From the NCBI GenBank assembly GCA_023150845.1, contig JAKLKD010000011.1, positions 1 through 64,000 of the forward strand: a DNA stretch of 64,000 bases, given 5' to 3'. This DNA is from Myxococcota bacterium. GTDB lineage: Bacteria > Myxococcota_A > UBA796 > CAJQPC01. The position numbers were made by a program, and so were the translations under genes. Each line of letters opens with the position of its first letter. Positions within the stretch are counted from its first letter, which is position 1. Positions 27,573 through 37,145 of this stretch are shown here, piece after piece. The notes below the pieces were generated by a model, which was given only the letters and a program-made list of their open reading frames with translations, did no database searches and was not told the origin of the DNA.

Positions 27573-29181
27573 GAGAGCGGTAGAGGGTGACCTTGGCGCC
27601 GGGCGGGTCGGTGACGAGGCTCACCGCGCCCTCGCCGGAGAGGTAGGCGCGCCAGGCGCCACGATCGTGGCGGCGCAGGTTGTTCTCGGCGATGGTCGTC
27701 GCGGCGTCGTCCCGGCGCAGCTCGGCGAGGCGGTGCTCGGCGGCGAAGATGTCGGCCAGCCGGGCGTGGGCCTCGTCGAGGTCGGGCACCTGGTGCAGGG
27801 CCGTGTTGAGCAGCTCCGCCCGGCGCAGCTCCAGGCGGCGCGCGAGGGACTCCAGGCGGGTGGCCTCGTCTTCGGCGTCCCAGGCCGGGCGCTTCTTCTC
27901 GACGGGATCCACCGGGGTCAGGCCCTCGGAGAGCGTGGCGAACAGCGCCCGGGCGGTGACGGCCTGCTCCCGGAGGCGCGCGGCCTCGGGCACCAAGGCG
28001 TCGGCGCGGGCGACGATCTCCAGGGCCCGCTCGCGGCTGCGCACGCCCTCCAGCCACTCGCCGATGGCGTCGGAGAGCGCGAGGGCGTCCTGGAAACGCT
28101 CCTCGGGGGCCCGGGCCATGGCGCGCAGGCAGATGGCCTCGAGCTCTTCAGGGATCGGCCGCGGGGAGACGGCGGAGGGCGGCGGCGGCGGCCCCCGCAG
28201 GAGCGCGTCGAGGGCCTCCAGGCCGTTGCGCTGGGTGTAGGGCGGCCGCCCGGTGAGCAGCTCGTAGAGGATCGCGCCCAAGGCGTAGACGTCCGCGCGG
28301 GGACCGAGGTCGGGCTCCCCTCGGGCCTGCTCCGGCGCCATGTAGGCCGGGGTGCCGGTGACGCTGCCCTCGGCGTCCGGCCCGGCGACGTGGGGCTGGG
28401 GGTTTCGTTCGCCGTGGATCACGGCCACGCCCCAGTCCATGACGAGCACCTCGCCGAAGTCCCCGACCATGACGTTTGAGGGCTTGAGGTCGCGGTGGAG
28501 CACCTGGAGGCTGTGGGCGTAGGCGACGGGCTCGCAGACCTTCCGGAAGAGCTCCAGGAGCCGCCGCTGGCTCCAGACCGTCGAGCTGGCCGCGTGGGCC
28601 TCGCGGAGCAGCTCCTTGAGCGTGCGGCCGCGGACCTCCTGCATCGTGAAGAAGTAGCGGCCATCGGCGGTGCGCCCACGCTCAAACACGGGCACGACGC
28701 CGGGGTGCTGGAGCTGGGCGGTGATGCTCGCCTCCTCAAAGAAGCGGGCGACGGCGCGCTCGTCGGCGGCGTGCTCCCGGCGCAGCACCTTCATCGCGAC
28801 GCAGCGCTCCAGCGCCGGGTCCCAGACCCGCAGCACCTCGGCGTGACCACCTTGGCCGAGCTGCCCCACGAGCTTAAAACGCTCGGGATCGGTGCCGGTG
28901 ACGACCATCGGGGGGCCGCCGCTGGCGCTCGCCGCGACGGGCACCTCGCTCCGGCCGCCGCCGCTGAGGAAGATCTCCAGGGTGGCGTCGCTGGGGTCGA
29001 TGCGGCCCGAGCGGCGTAGGGTCGCGAGGTCACCCGCCCGGGACAAGGTCAGGGCGTCCTCTAAGGCGTTCTGGGTGACGACCCGGCGGATCACCACCTC
29101 CAGATCCTCACGCGCGTCCCGGCTCAGTCCATGCTTTTGGACGAGCTCAGTGACCTCGGCGCGGAGGAACGGATCTCGCAT
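27553..29181 (-). CDS. Ser/Thr protein kinase, C-terminal FGE part in another frame
   Basis: A 542-residue Hanks-type kinase. Residues about 85-365 hold [12 protein letters not shown], the lysine in [21 protein letters not shown], the DWG variant of the DFG motif (VMDWGVAVI) and [10 protein letters not shown]. Residues about 370-500 are helical with coiled-coil character, then [16 protein letters not shown] begins a PEGA-like segment that is cut off by a run of Arg codons and a TGA. ATG 29181 has GGAG 8 bases before it. The end overlaps the FGE-like frame by 20 bases. The DWG variant is common in large bacterial kinases of this kind. Cytoplasmic; no transmembrane segment is seen. Confidence 0.9.
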   Translation of the reverse strand: MRDPFLRAEVTELVQKHGLSRDAREDLEVVIRRVVTQNALEDALTLSRAGDLATLRRSGRIDPSDATLEIFLSGGGRSEVPVAASASGGPPMVVTGTDPERFKLVGQLGQGGHAEVLRVWDPALERCVAMKVLRREHAADERAVARFFEEASITAQLQHPGVVPVFERGRTADGRYFFTMQEVRGRTLKELLREAHAASSTVWSQRRLLELFRKVCEPVAYAHSLQVLHRDLKPSNVMVGDFGEVLVMDWGVAVIHGERNPQPHVAGPDAEGSVTGTPAYMAPEQARGEPDLGPRADVYALGAILYELLTGRPPYTQRNGLEALDALLRGPPPPPSAVSPRPIPEELEAICLRAMARAPEERFQDALALSDAIGEWLEGVRSRERALEIVARADALVPEAARLREQAVTARALFATLSEGLTPVDPVEKKRPAWDAEDEATRLESLARRLELRRAELLNTALHQVPDLDEAHARLADIFAAEHRLAELRRDDAATTIAENNLRRHDRGAWRAYLSGEGAVSLVTDPPGAKVTLYRSRARARR

Positions 29182-29249
29182 CAAGTGCTCCAGGAGGGCC
29201 TGGAGAACGAGATTACCGCCAGTCAGTCTGAATTTATCGAAGCCGTGAC

Positions 29250-29270
29250 AAAAGGAGACAAGGCCGGGGA

Positions 29271-29279
<9 letters not shown>
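29250..29279 (-). terminator. Putative intrinsic terminator after persulfide-dioxygenase gene
   Basis: On the minus strand AAGGCC and GGCCTT (29274-29279 and 29260-29265) form a perfect 6-bp stem with an 8-base loop, followed about 6 bases later by TTTT (29250-29253). The stop codon of the 29271 gene lies inside the loop. A weak but plausible rho-independent terminator. Confidence 0.4.
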
Positions 29280-30134
<855 letters not shown>

Positions 30135-30170
30135 GGGGACACCTCAGCGTGAAGTGGGCGCGGCGGGGCC

Positions 30171-30551
30171 TCAGGTCTCCAAGAGGCGCGTGAGGCCGCC
30201 GACGAGGGGGCGCGCGGCGACCCCTTGGGCCTGGAGCTGCCGCGCGGCGATGGCGGCGCGGCGGCCGGACTGGCAGACGAGGAGCACGGGCTGGCCGCGG
30301 AGCGTCTCGGCCCGAGCGGCGTCGAGGGTGTGCAGGGGGACGTTGATGGCGCCGGGCAGGTGGCCGCGGTTGAACTCCTCCTCGGTGCGCACATCGACGA
30401 CCAGGGCCTCGGGCTCGTTGAGAAGCGCGGCGCTGTCAGCGTGGGCGGCGGCGAGGGTGGCCTCCTTCCGGAGGGTCTGCCTGCGCCAAATGGCCCAGAG
30501 CGGCAGCCCGACGGTGGCGAAGGACACGAGCACGAGGATCAGGGGGTCCAT
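30171..30551 (-). CDS. Membrane-anchored rhodanese
   Basis: A 126-residue protein. An N-terminal hydrophobic segment (LILVLVSFATVGLPLWAIW) anchors a single rhodanese domain: VVDVRTEEEFNRGHLPGAIN and the active-site loop LLVCQSGRRAA, whose Cys accepts a sulfane sulfur. It probably faces the cytoplasm or periplasm at the inner membrane and feeds persulfide to the downstream ETHE1-like enzyme. It starts at ATG 30551; AGAGG lies 10 bases upstream. Confidence 0.88.
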   Translation of the reverse strand: MDPLILVLVSFATVGLPLWAIWRRQTLRKEATLAAAHADSAALLNEPEALVVDVRTEEEFNRGHLPGAINVPLHTLDAARAETLRGQPVLLVCQSGRRAAIAARQLQAQGVAARPLVGGLTRLLET

Positions 30552-30597
30552 TCAGCGGCCTCTTGAGGAGGTGGACGGACAGGATGCACGCCGTTTC

Positions 30598-30613
30598 GCA
30601 AGAACCGTGCCAA
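30598..30613 (-). promoter_or_regulatory. Near-consensus sigma-54 (-24/-12) promoter for sulfur operon
   Basis: On the minus strand the sequence is TTGGCACGGTTCTTGC, which matches the sigma-54 consensus TGGCAC-N5-TTGC with exact GG-N10-GC spacing. The GG lies at about -24 and the GC at 30599-30598. Transcription would begin about 12 bases further on (near 30587), leaving a leader of about 36 bases before the rhodanese ATG at 30551. Confidence 0.75.
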
Positions 30614-30666
30614 TCTCGACCGCTCACCGGGGCGGCCTCCAGGCGGGTCCAAGGGGCCTAGCGCCG

Positions 30667-30709
30667 CCCGCTGAAACGAAACCCCCGTTCCATGTTTCCC
30701 GCTGAAACA
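30667..30709 (+). promoter_or_regulatory. Operator-like repeats before antiporter gene
   Basis: CCCGCTGAAAC occurs at 30667-30677 and again at 30698-30708, 31 bases apart (about three helical turns). The second copy is part of a perfect inverted repeat, TGTTTC-ccgct-GAAACA (30693-30709). This lies 41-83 bases before the antiporter ATG at 30750. A dimeric regulator site is the simplest reading. Confidence 0.4.
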
Positions 30710-30749
30710 GGCCGCCGGACGCCCGGCGCGGAGGTTAGTTCGCCAAAGA

Positions 30750-32798
30750 ATGCACAGCGCGCACGACTTCCTCGTCAACCTCTCTCTCGTGTTCACCGTG
30801 GCGGCCGTGGTCACGGTCACCTTCGTGAAGCTGCGGCTGCCCGCGGTGCTGGGCTACCTGCTGGCGGGCATGCTCGTGGGGCCCTACGTCCCCGTGCCCC
30901 TGGTCGCCGACCCCGCCGTCGTCGAGACCCTCTCCGAGCTTGGCGTGATCCTGCTGATGTTCTGCATCGGCCTGGAGTTCACGCTCAAACGTTTCATGAA
31001 GGTCGCGCCCGTGGGCGGGCTCATCGGCCTCGCCGAGGTGAGCCTCATGGCCTGGCTCGGCTTCCAGGCCGCCGGGCTCTTGGGCTGGACGACCCCCGAG
31101 CGCCTCTTCACCGGGGCCATCGTCGCGATCTCCTCCACGAGCATCATCGCCAAGGCCTTTGAGGAGAAGAAGATCACCGGGGTCTGGCGCGACACGGTGC
31201 TCAGCGTGCTCATCGTCGAGGACGTGCTGGCGATCTTGCTGATGGTGGTGCTCGGCCTCGTCGCCGGAGGCCAGGCCGTGGCGCCGGAGCGCCTGGGCTG
31301 GGAGCTCTTTCGCCTCGTCGCCTCCTTGGGCACGCTCCTCGCCGGGGGGCTCATCGTGCTGCCCCGGGCATTCCGCCTCATCCAGCGCCTCGACCGCCCG
31401 GAGACCACCGTGGTCGCCGCCGTGGGCGTGTGTTTCGCCACCTCACTCATCGCCCAAGAGCTCGGCTACTCCGTGGCCTTGGGCGCCTTCATGGGCGGGG
31501 TGATGGTCGCCGAGTCCGGCCACGGCGAGGCCATCGAGCACGCGATCCGCCCGGTGCGGGACGTGTTCGCGGCCTTGTTCTTCGTCGCCGTCGGCATGCT
31601 CATCAACCCGGCCTTGGTCTGGGAGAACCTGGGCGCGGTCACCTTGCTGACCGTCGTGGTGATCGTCGGCAAGCTCTTGGGCGCGGGCGGGGCGAGCTTC
31701 TTCGCGGGCACGGGGCTCCGGGGCGCGGTGCGGGTGGGCATGACCCACACCCAGATCGGCGAGTTCTCGTTCATCATCGCGGGCCTGGGCAAAGCGATGG
31801 GGGTCGTCGGGGAGCAGCTCCAGCCCGTCGCCGTGGCCGTCTCGGTGATCACCGCGTTCACGACGCCCATCGCCATCGGCAACGCCGACCGCCTCGCCAC
31901 CTGGATCGACCACCGCCTGCCGCCGTCGCTGCAGCAGCTCAGCTCGGTGTATACGGCCTGGGTGGAGCAGCTCCGCACGGCGCCCCGGGCCGAGCGCAGC
32001 GGGTGGCGGCGGACCTTGTCCCTGCTGACCCTCGACACCGCGGCGCTCATCGCGCTCATCGTCGGGCACAGCGTCGTCGGGCCCACCCTGGAGGCGCAGC
32101 TCGTCGAGCTCTCCCACGTCGATGAGAACCTGGCGAGCTGGGGGATTCTGCTCACGGCGCTGATCGTGGCCGCGCCCCTGCTCTTGGGTGTTGTGCAGCT
32201 CAGCGCGTCGTTGGGTGAGCAGCTCGTCGCGCCGCTCACCCCGTCTGAGAGCGCCCGGGCGCCGGTGCTCTTCGTGGCCTTGGGCCTCTTGGTGCGGGTC
32301 GCGCTGCTGGGCCTCGTCGGCCTCATCGTGCTCGTGTTCACCTTGCCCTTCTTGCCGCCGCTCTCGGCCTTGCTCTCCTTGGGCTTGTTGCAGGGTCTGC
32401 TCGTGCTCCTGCTCCTGCGGCGGACGGGCATGAAGGGCGGGCAGGTGGTGTCCGGCGCGCGCTTCGTGGCCGAGGCCCTGCTCCAAGGAGCGCACTCTGG
32501 TCGGGAGCATGACGACGCGCCGAGCGGCCACGGCCACGCCGAGCCGATGCTCCAGAACGAGCCCCTACGCCTCACCGCCGGTGATCACGCCGTCGGCCGC
32601 ACCCTCGTCGAGCTCGACCTGCGCGCCCGCACCGGGGCCACCGTCGTCGCGCTGCGCCTGCCCGATGGCCGCAGCGTCGCCCCCCAAGGCCGCGAGGCCC
32701 TCGACGAGGGCACGACCCTCGTGCTCGTCGGGGAGCGCGCGGCGCTCTCGGCGGCGGCGGCGCTCCTGCAGCGGGGGCCCGAGGCAGAGGTGGCTTAG
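30750..32798 (+). CDS. CPA2-family cation/proton antiporter with RCK-C domain
   Basis: A 682-residue protein. About 12 hydrophobic helices (residues 5-385) form a CPA2 Na+/H+ or K+/H+ exchanger core (LRLPAVLGYLLAGMLVGPYV, AIVAISSTSIIAKAFEE, ALGAFMGGVMVAES, HTQIGEFSFIIAGLG). Two more membrane segments at about 430-560 follow, then a C-terminal RCK-C/TrkA-C-like domain (residues about 605-680, ending near TTLVLVGERAALSAAAALL). No Rossmann NAD-binding (TrkA-N) domain is present, so regulation by nucleotide is not expected. It overlaps queE by 4 bases at its end. Probably K+ efflux or pH balance. Confidence 0.88.
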   Translation: MHSAHDFLVNLSLVFTVAAVVTVTFVKLRLPAVLGYLLAGMLVGPYVPVPLVADPAVVETLSELGVILLMFCIGLEFTLKRFMKVAPVGGLIGLAEVSLMAWLGFQAAGLLGWTTPERLFTGAIVAISSTSIIAKAFEEKKITGVWRDTVLSVLIVEDVLAILLMVVLGLVAGGQAVAPERLGWELFRLVASLGTLLAGGLIVLPRAFRLIQRLDRPETTVVAAVGVCFATSLIAQELGYSVALGAFMGGVMVAESGHGEAIEHAIRPVRDVFAALFFVAVGMLINPALVWENLGAVTLLTVVVIVGKLLGAGGASFFAGTGLRGAVRVGMTHTQIGEFSFIIAGLGKAMGVVGEQLQPVAVAVSVITAFTTPIAIGNADRLATWIDHRLPPSLQQLSSVYTAWVEQLRTAPRAERSGWRRTLSLLTLDTAALIALIVGHSVVGPTLEAQLVELSHVDENLASWGILLTALIVAAPLLLGVVQLSASLGEQLVAPLTPSESARAPVLFVALGLLVRVALLGLVGLIVLVFTLPFLPPLSALLSLGLLQGLLVLLLLRRTGMKGGQVVSGARFVAEALLQGAHSGREHDDAPSGHGHAEPMLQNEPLRLTAGDHAVGRTLVELDLRARTGATVVALRLPDGRSVAPQGREALDEGTTLVLVGERAALSAAAALLQRGPEAEVA

Positions 32799-33463
32799 AC
32801 GCCCCGGGCGTCCGGGGGCCAGATGATCTTGTGGAGCTGGACCTGCACCCGGACGGGCAGGCGCTCCTGGAGGGTCCACTCGACGAGCTCCTCGGGGCGC
32901 ACGGCGCCGAAGACCGGCGAGAGCAGCAGCTCCCCGGCGCGCTCGTGGAGCCGGTGCTCCCGGATGACCTGGGCCGCCCACTCGAAGTCTCCCCGGGAGG
33001 CGAGCACAAACTTCACCTCGTCCTTGGGCTTGAGCAGGGGGATGTTGGACCACAGGTTCTTCGTGGCCTCGCCGGAGCCCGGGGGCTTGAGGTCGAGGAT
33101 GACGTGTACGGCCTCGGGCACCCGGGCGATAGAGATGGAGCCTGAAGTCTCCAAGAGCACCTGATGCCCCGCGGCGAGCAGCCGCTCCATGAGCGGGATC
33201 GCCTGGCGCTGGGCGAGGGGCTCGCCGCCGGTGACCTCGACGAGCCGCACCCCCAAGGCGGTGACCTCGGCGACGACGTCGTCGATGGCCCGGTGCGCCC
33301 CGCCCTTGAAGGTGAAGGTCGAGTCGCACCACACGCAGCGCAGGTTGCAGCCCGCGAGGCGCACGAAGGTGCAGGGCAAGCCGACGAAGCTCGACTCGCC
33401 CTGGACGGAGGTGTAGACCTCGATGACGCGCAGGCGCTCATCAAGGGGGATCGTCGTGGTCAT
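32795..33463 (-). CDS. queE: 7-carboxy-7-deazaguanine synthase
   Basis: A 222-residue radical-SAM enzyme. The CX3CX2C cluster is CNLRCVWC (Cys39, Cys43, Cys46) with the short variant seen in QueE, followed by EVTGGEPLAQ and VLLETSGSISI. It converts carboxy-tetrahydropterin to 7-carboxy-7-deazaguanine in the queuosine/preQ0 path. No other que genes are in the window. ATG 33463 is used; the gene tail overlaps the antiporter by 4 bases. Confidence 0.93.
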   Translation of the reverse strand: MTTTIPLDERLRVIEVYTSVQGESSFVGLPCTFVRLAGCNLRCVWCDSTFTFKGGAHRAIDDVVAEVTALGVRLVEVTGGEPLAQRQAIPLMERLLAAGHQVLLETSGSISIARVPEAVHVILDLKPPGSGEATKNLWSNIPLLKPKDEVKFVLASRGDFEWAAQVIREHRLHERAGELLLSPVFGAVRPEELVEWTLQERLPVRVQVQLHKIIWPPDARGV

Positions 33464-33508
33464 GCCCCGGATATAAGGCGGCGAACCCCCGACGGCGAGG
33501 CGAGCCCG

Positions 33509-34459
33509 ATGCCCCACCCCACCTCCCCCACCGCGGACGGCCTCCTGAGCCTCGTCGGCGGCACGCCCCTCGTCGAGCTGACGCGCATCTCGCCCCGGCC
33601 GGGCCGCCTGCGCATCTTCGCCAAGCTCGAAGGCCAGAACCCCTCGGGCAGCATCAAGGATCGCCTCGCTTTGGCCATGGTCCTCGACGCCGAGCAGCGG
33701 GGGCTCATCGGCCCGGGGAGCACGCTCATCGAGGCGAGCACGGGCAACACCGCCATCGCCTTGGCCATGGTCGCCCGGCGCCGGGGGTATCACCTCAAGG
33801 TCGTCGTGCCTGAAGGGGTCGTGCCGTCCATCGCCGACGTGCTCTCGCTCTACGGCGTGGAGCTGTGCTGGGTGAAGCCCAAGGCGGGCATGGTCGGCGC
33901 CATCGAGGCCGCGAGCGAGCTGGCCGCCCGCGGCGGAGGCCACGCCCTGCGCCAGTTCGACAACCCCGTGAACGTGCTCACCCACCGCGACACGACCGGC
34001 GCGGAGATCGCCGCCGCCTTGCCCCGGGTGGACGTGCTCGTCGCCGGGATCGGCACCGGGGGCACGCTCATGGGGGTGAGCCAGCGCCTCCGCCTCCAGA
34101 ACCCGGCGCTCCGGGTGATCGGCGTCGAGCCCCGCATGGGCGAGCGCCTCCAGGGCCTCCGCAGCCTGAACGAGGGTTACCACCCTCCCCTCTTGGACCT
34201 CAACGCCCTGAGCGCCCGCTACCTCATCGGCAGCGACACCGCCCTGAACATGATGCGCCGGGTGGTCCGGGAGGAGGGCGTCATGGCCGGGGTCTCCTGC
34301 GGCGCCGTGCTGCACGCCGCGCTCCAGGCCACCAAAGACCTGGAGGAGGGCGTCGTCGTCTGCATGTTCAGCGACGGCGGCTGGAAGTACCTGCCCGCCC
34401 GGCCCTGGGAGGCCGCGGCGAACCACGACCCGAACCTCGACGAGACCCACTGGTGGTGA
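33509..34459 (+). CDS. Cysteine synthase family PLP enzyme (CysM/CysK-like)
   Basis: A 316-residue fold-type II PLP enzyme. GGTPLVELTRISP opens the fold, Lys50 in NPSGSIKDRLA binds PLP, ASTGNTAIALA binds the phosphate region and GIGTGGTLMGVSQ completes the site. The pattern fits O-acetylserine or O-phosphoserine sulfhydrylases. The final part has an unusual DETHWW tail. ATG 33509 is chosen by frame and similarity. Divergent from queE with a 45-base gap. Exact substrate cannot be read from the sequence. Confidence 0.88.
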   Translation: MPHPTSPTADGLLSLVGGTPLVELTRISPRPGRLRIFAKLEGQNPSGSIKDRLALAMVLDAEQRGLIGPGSTLIEASTGNTAIALAMVARRRGYHLKVVVPEGVVPSIADVLSLYGVELCWVKPKAGMVGAIEAASELAARGGGHALRQFDNPVNVLTHRDTTGAEIAAALPRVDVLVAGIGTGGTLMGVSQRLRLQNPALRVIGVEPRMGERLQGLRSLNEGYHPPLLDLNALSARYLIGSDTALNMMRRVVREEGVMAGVSCGAVLHAALQATKDLEEGVVVCMFSDGGWKYLPARPWEAAANHDPNLDETHWW

Positions 34460-34472
34460 GCCCCGCGCCGGT

Positions 34473-35660
34473 CTAGGCCTCGCCGTCCGGGCCGCCAGCC
34501 AAGGTCGGGACCCACTCGTCGCGCAGGTGCCCGCGCCCGAGGATGACCTGGGCGATGGGGTGGCGGTAGTGCAGGTCGAGCAGGCGGCTCAGCAGATCCT
34601 CGATGGCCAAGAAGCTCGCCCGGCCGAGGTCTACGTCGTAGACGACGCCCCGACCGCCCCGGGTGGGCTGAGGATCGGAGATGTAGTGCAGCCGGCCGCC
34701 GTCCCGGGTGCCGAAGCGCCCGTTGAAGCCGCTCTCGTACCAGGCGCCCATGACGGGGTCGAGCTGGGCCACGGCGTCGCCGGACTCAAAGAGCACCTGC
34801 ACGGGGAGCTGGTCCCAGGGGCACTGGGAGCTGATGTAGAGCTCAAAGGCGCGCTCGCCGGTGTTGAACAGCACGACGGCGCGGGCGAGGGGCTCCAGCC
34901 CGGCGACGGCGACGACCATGGGCTGATCCCCGACCTGGCCGGCCTGGCCCGTCGAAGGATCGACGAGGTCCACCCGCACCGCGGCGTAGGGGCGCGCGCC
35001 CTCGGGGATCGACGGCACGAGGCGACCGTCGGGGGCGCGGCGCATCCGGGCGCACTCCGACATCCAGCCCTTCTCCTCCATCTCTTTGGCGGTCTCGTCG
35101 AAGAACTCGACGTAGCTGTCGCGGTGGGCGACGAGGAGATCCCGGGGCTCCCGGCCCTCGCTGCCGTCCTTCATGGCCTTGATGGCCCGCACGAGCTCCC
35201 CGGCGGCCTCGATGAAGGTGTCCTCGTCGCGGTCCTCGTCGATGTAGGCGGCGAGCTCGGCGAGGGCCTCGTCGATGCGGCCGCAGGCCAAGAGCAGGTG
35301 GGCGCGGGAGGCGCGGGCCCGAGGCGTGCCGTCGTCGAGCTCTAAGGCGTCGTCGTAGGCCTTGAGCGCCCGGGCGGGCTCGTCCATGTCTTCGCTGGCG
35401 GCGGCGACGCCGAGCTGCACCTGCACCAGAAACTCCGGCGGGGCGCCGGCCTTCCAGCCCATCTCTAAGGCCTGCTCCAAGAGCGGCCGGGCGCGGGCGG
35501 GCTCGCCGAGCTGCAAGAGCACGACGGCCATCGCCTGATGGAGATCGGCGCGGGGCTCCCCGGCGGCCTCCATCGCGGCGACGAGGTGGTCACGGGCCTT
35601 GCGGGGATCCCCGCCGTGCAGGGCCTGCATCGCCTGCTGAATCAGCTCCTCGACGGTCAT
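34473..35660 (-). CDS. TPR-repeat protein with unknown C-terminal domain
   Basis: A 395-residue cytosolic protein. Residues 1-140 are TPR-like helical repeats (ARDHLVAAMEAAGEPRADLH, ARPLLEQALEMGWKAG, ALKAYDDALELDDGTPRA). Residues about 180-395 form an alpha/beta domain ending in a strand-rich part (VVAVAGLEPLARAVVLFNTG, LYISSQCPWDQLP). ATG 35660 is preferred to an in-frame GTG at 35678 because GAGGAG lies about 10 bases before it. It converges with the cysteine-synthase-like gene and is divergent from thyX. Confidence 0.8.
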   Translation of the reverse strand: MTVEELIQQAMQALHGGDPRKARDHLVAAMEAAGEPRADLHQAMAVVLLQLGEPARARPLLEQALEMGWKAGAPPEFLVQVQLGVAAASEDMDEPARALKAYDDALELDDGTPRARASRAHLLLACGRIDEALAELAAYIDEDRDEDTFIEAAGELVRAIKAMKDGSEGREPRDLLVAHRDSYVEFFDETAKEMEEKGWMSECARMRRAPDGRLVPSIPEGARPYAAVRVDLVDPSTGQAGQVGDQPMVVAVAGLEPLARAVVLFNTGERAFELYISSQCPWDQLPVQVLFESGDAVAQLDPVMGAWYESGFNGRFGTRDGGRLHYISDPQPTRGGRGVVYDVDLGRASFLAIEDLLSRLLDLHYRHPIAQVILGRGHLRDEWVPTLAGGPDGEA

Positions 35661-35748
35661 GGGCTCGATGCTCCTCACTGGATTGGGATGCGTCTGATGC
35701 GCCGAGAGAATAGCATCCCCTGTTCACGAATCACCGCCCGAGGCGAAC

Positions 35749-36651
35749 GTGCCGCTCTCCGACGCCCTGCTCCAAGAGATTCAAGACGCCCGCGCCCACT
35801 CGGCGCCCACCCTGCGGGCGACGGCCCCGGCCTTAGAGGCCCTGCTCTACACGCCCTTCCCTTGCCTCGACCACGGCTTCGTGCGGGTCGTGGACTACAT
35901 GGGCGACGACGACGCCGTGGTGCAGGCGGCGCGGGTCTCTTATGGCCGCGGCACCAAAGCGAGCCGCACCGACCGGGGGCTCATCCGTTACCTCATGCGG
36001 CACCGGCACACCACGCCCTTCGAGATGTGTGAGCTCAAGCTCCACGTCAAGCTGCCGATCTTCGTGGCCCGGCAGTGGATCCGCCACCGCACGGCGAACG
36101 TCAACGAGATCAGCGCCCGGTACTCCGTGCTCGACCGGGAGTTTTACCTCCCCCGGCCTGAAGACATCGCCACGCAGTCCAAGGACAACAAGCAGGGCCG
36201 CGGCGCGGCCCTGGGCCCGGAGGAGACCGAGGCCGTGCTCGCCGCGCTCCGTGAGGACGCCGAGCGCGCCTTCTCCCGCTACGAGGGGCTCCTGGAGGAG
36301 CAGGCCCTCGCCCGTGAGCTCGCCCGTATCGGCCTGCCGCTCTCGGCCTACACGCAGTGGTACTGGAAGGTTGACCTGCACAACCTCCTGCACTTCTTGT
36401 CCCTGCGCCTCGACCCCCACGCCCAGCTCGAGATCCGGGTGTACGCCGAGGCCATCGCCCAGGCGGTGAAGGCCTGGGTGCCGCTCTCTTGGGAGGCCTT
36501 TGAGGACTACCGCCTCGGCGGCGTCGCGCTCTCGGCCCAAGGCCTCGACGTGGTGCGGCGCCTCTTGCGCGGCGAGGCCGTCAGCCAAGAGTCGAGCGGG
36601 CTCGCGCCAAGAGAGTGGCGTGAGCTCATGGACCTCTTGGAGCGTGACTGA
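35749..36651 (+). CDS. thyX: Flavin-dependent thymidylate synthase
   Basis: A 300-residue ThyX. The signature stretch [15 protein letters not shown] (residues 112-126) corresponds to RHRxxSxNExSxRYS, with Ala in place of the usual Ser, and [12 protein letters not shown] and [16 protein letters not shown] match the dUMP- and FAD-binding regions. It makes dTMP from dUMP using methylene-tetrahydrofolate and FAD. The start is GTG 35749 with CGAGG upstream. No thyA is seen here. Confidence 0.95.
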   Translation: MPLSDALLQEIQDARAHSAPTLRATAPALEALLYTPFPCLDHGFVRVVDYMGDDDAVVQAARVSYGRGTKASRTDRGLIRYLMRHRHTTPFEMCELKLHVKLPIFVARQWIRHRTANVNEISARYSVLDREFYLPRPEDIATQSKDNKQGRGAALGPEETEAVLAALREDAERAFSRYEGLLEEQALARELARIGLPLSAYTQWYWKVDLHNLLHFLSLRLDPHAQLEIRVYAEAIAQAVKAWVPLSWEAFEDYRLGGVALSAQGLDVVRRLLRGEAVSQESSGLAPREWRELMDLLERD

Positions 36652-36664
36652 GCCCCAGCGGCGC

Positions 36665-36847
36665 TCAGCTCAGCTCAGCGCGCTGGCCCTGGCGCATGTC
36701 CTCGGTGACGAGATCGAGGAGCGTCGTGGAGAGCTCGATGATCTGCTCATGGGAGAAGCCCTCGCCGCGGAGCTGGCGGTAGAAGGACTTGGCGACCGCG
36801 GCGTTGCGGCTGCGGAGGAGCTCGTTGGAGCGGTTCGTCGTGTTCAC
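36665..36847 (-). CDS. Small conserved-looking helical protein under sigma-54 site
   Basis: A 60-residue protein from GTG 36847 (VNTTNRSNELLRSRNAAVAK, then SFYRQLRGEGFSHEQIIELS and TTLLDLVTEDMRQ). GGGAG sits 8 bases upstream, favouring this start over an upstream ATG. A near-consensus -24/-12 promoter lies directly before it. The FSHEQII helix looks like a short regulatory motif. Family not known; the protein converges with thyX. Confidence 0.75.
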   Translation of the reverse strand: MNTTNRSNELLRSRNAAVAKSFYRQLRGEGFSHEQIIELSTTLLDLVTEDMRQGQRAELS

Positions 36848-37145
36848 GGTGATCTCCCTCTTGACCCGTCTTATTCTAAGCAAGAGTTGTGCCGGAACTT
36901 GACCGCGTGCCGAGCGCTGGGCACGGGATCTTCAGCGGATGATCCCCCTCGCGGCGAGGGCCTCCACAGGTCCCCCCCTGCTCTGCGCTCTCGCGTAATC
37001 TTCGGCGGTTCTTGGCCAAATGAGTACGCGCCTCCACAAATCGGCGGCGCGGGCCCCAGAGCAGGACGGGCCTCGCGGCCAACCTCAGTGACGAGGTCGG
37101 TGCGAAGCCCGTTTCGCTCCTTGGCCGCCGAGGGCGCGCAGGCCC
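36848..37145. other. Gene-free stretch between two minus-strand genes
   Basis: These 298 bases hold the sigma-54 site near 36879-36895 and no frame that looks coding on either strand. No hairpin with a T-run is evident. It is the leader zone of the small 60-residue gene plus the end region of the large TPR gene. Confidence 0.6.
36879..36895 (-). promoter_or_regulatory. Sigma-54-like promoter before small gene
   Basis: On the minus strand, CCGGCACAACTCTTGCT matches the -24/-12 pattern GGCAC-N5-TTGC with exact spacing. Transcription would begin near 36868, giving a 20-base leader that holds GGGAG and the GTG at 36847. A TAGAAT just downstream might serve as an alternative -10 element, but no -35 fits it. 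Confidence 0.6.

Noticed and set aside
31443-32537. Minus-strand open frame opposite the antiporter gene
   Set aside because: It is antisense to a well-supported transporter; its content is Arg/Glu/His-rich shadow sequence without domain pattern.
36876-37082. Small minus-strand frame in the gene-free stretch
   Set aside because: No ribosome site, Arg-rich random-looking sequence, and it overlaps the sigma-54 site of the downstream gene.
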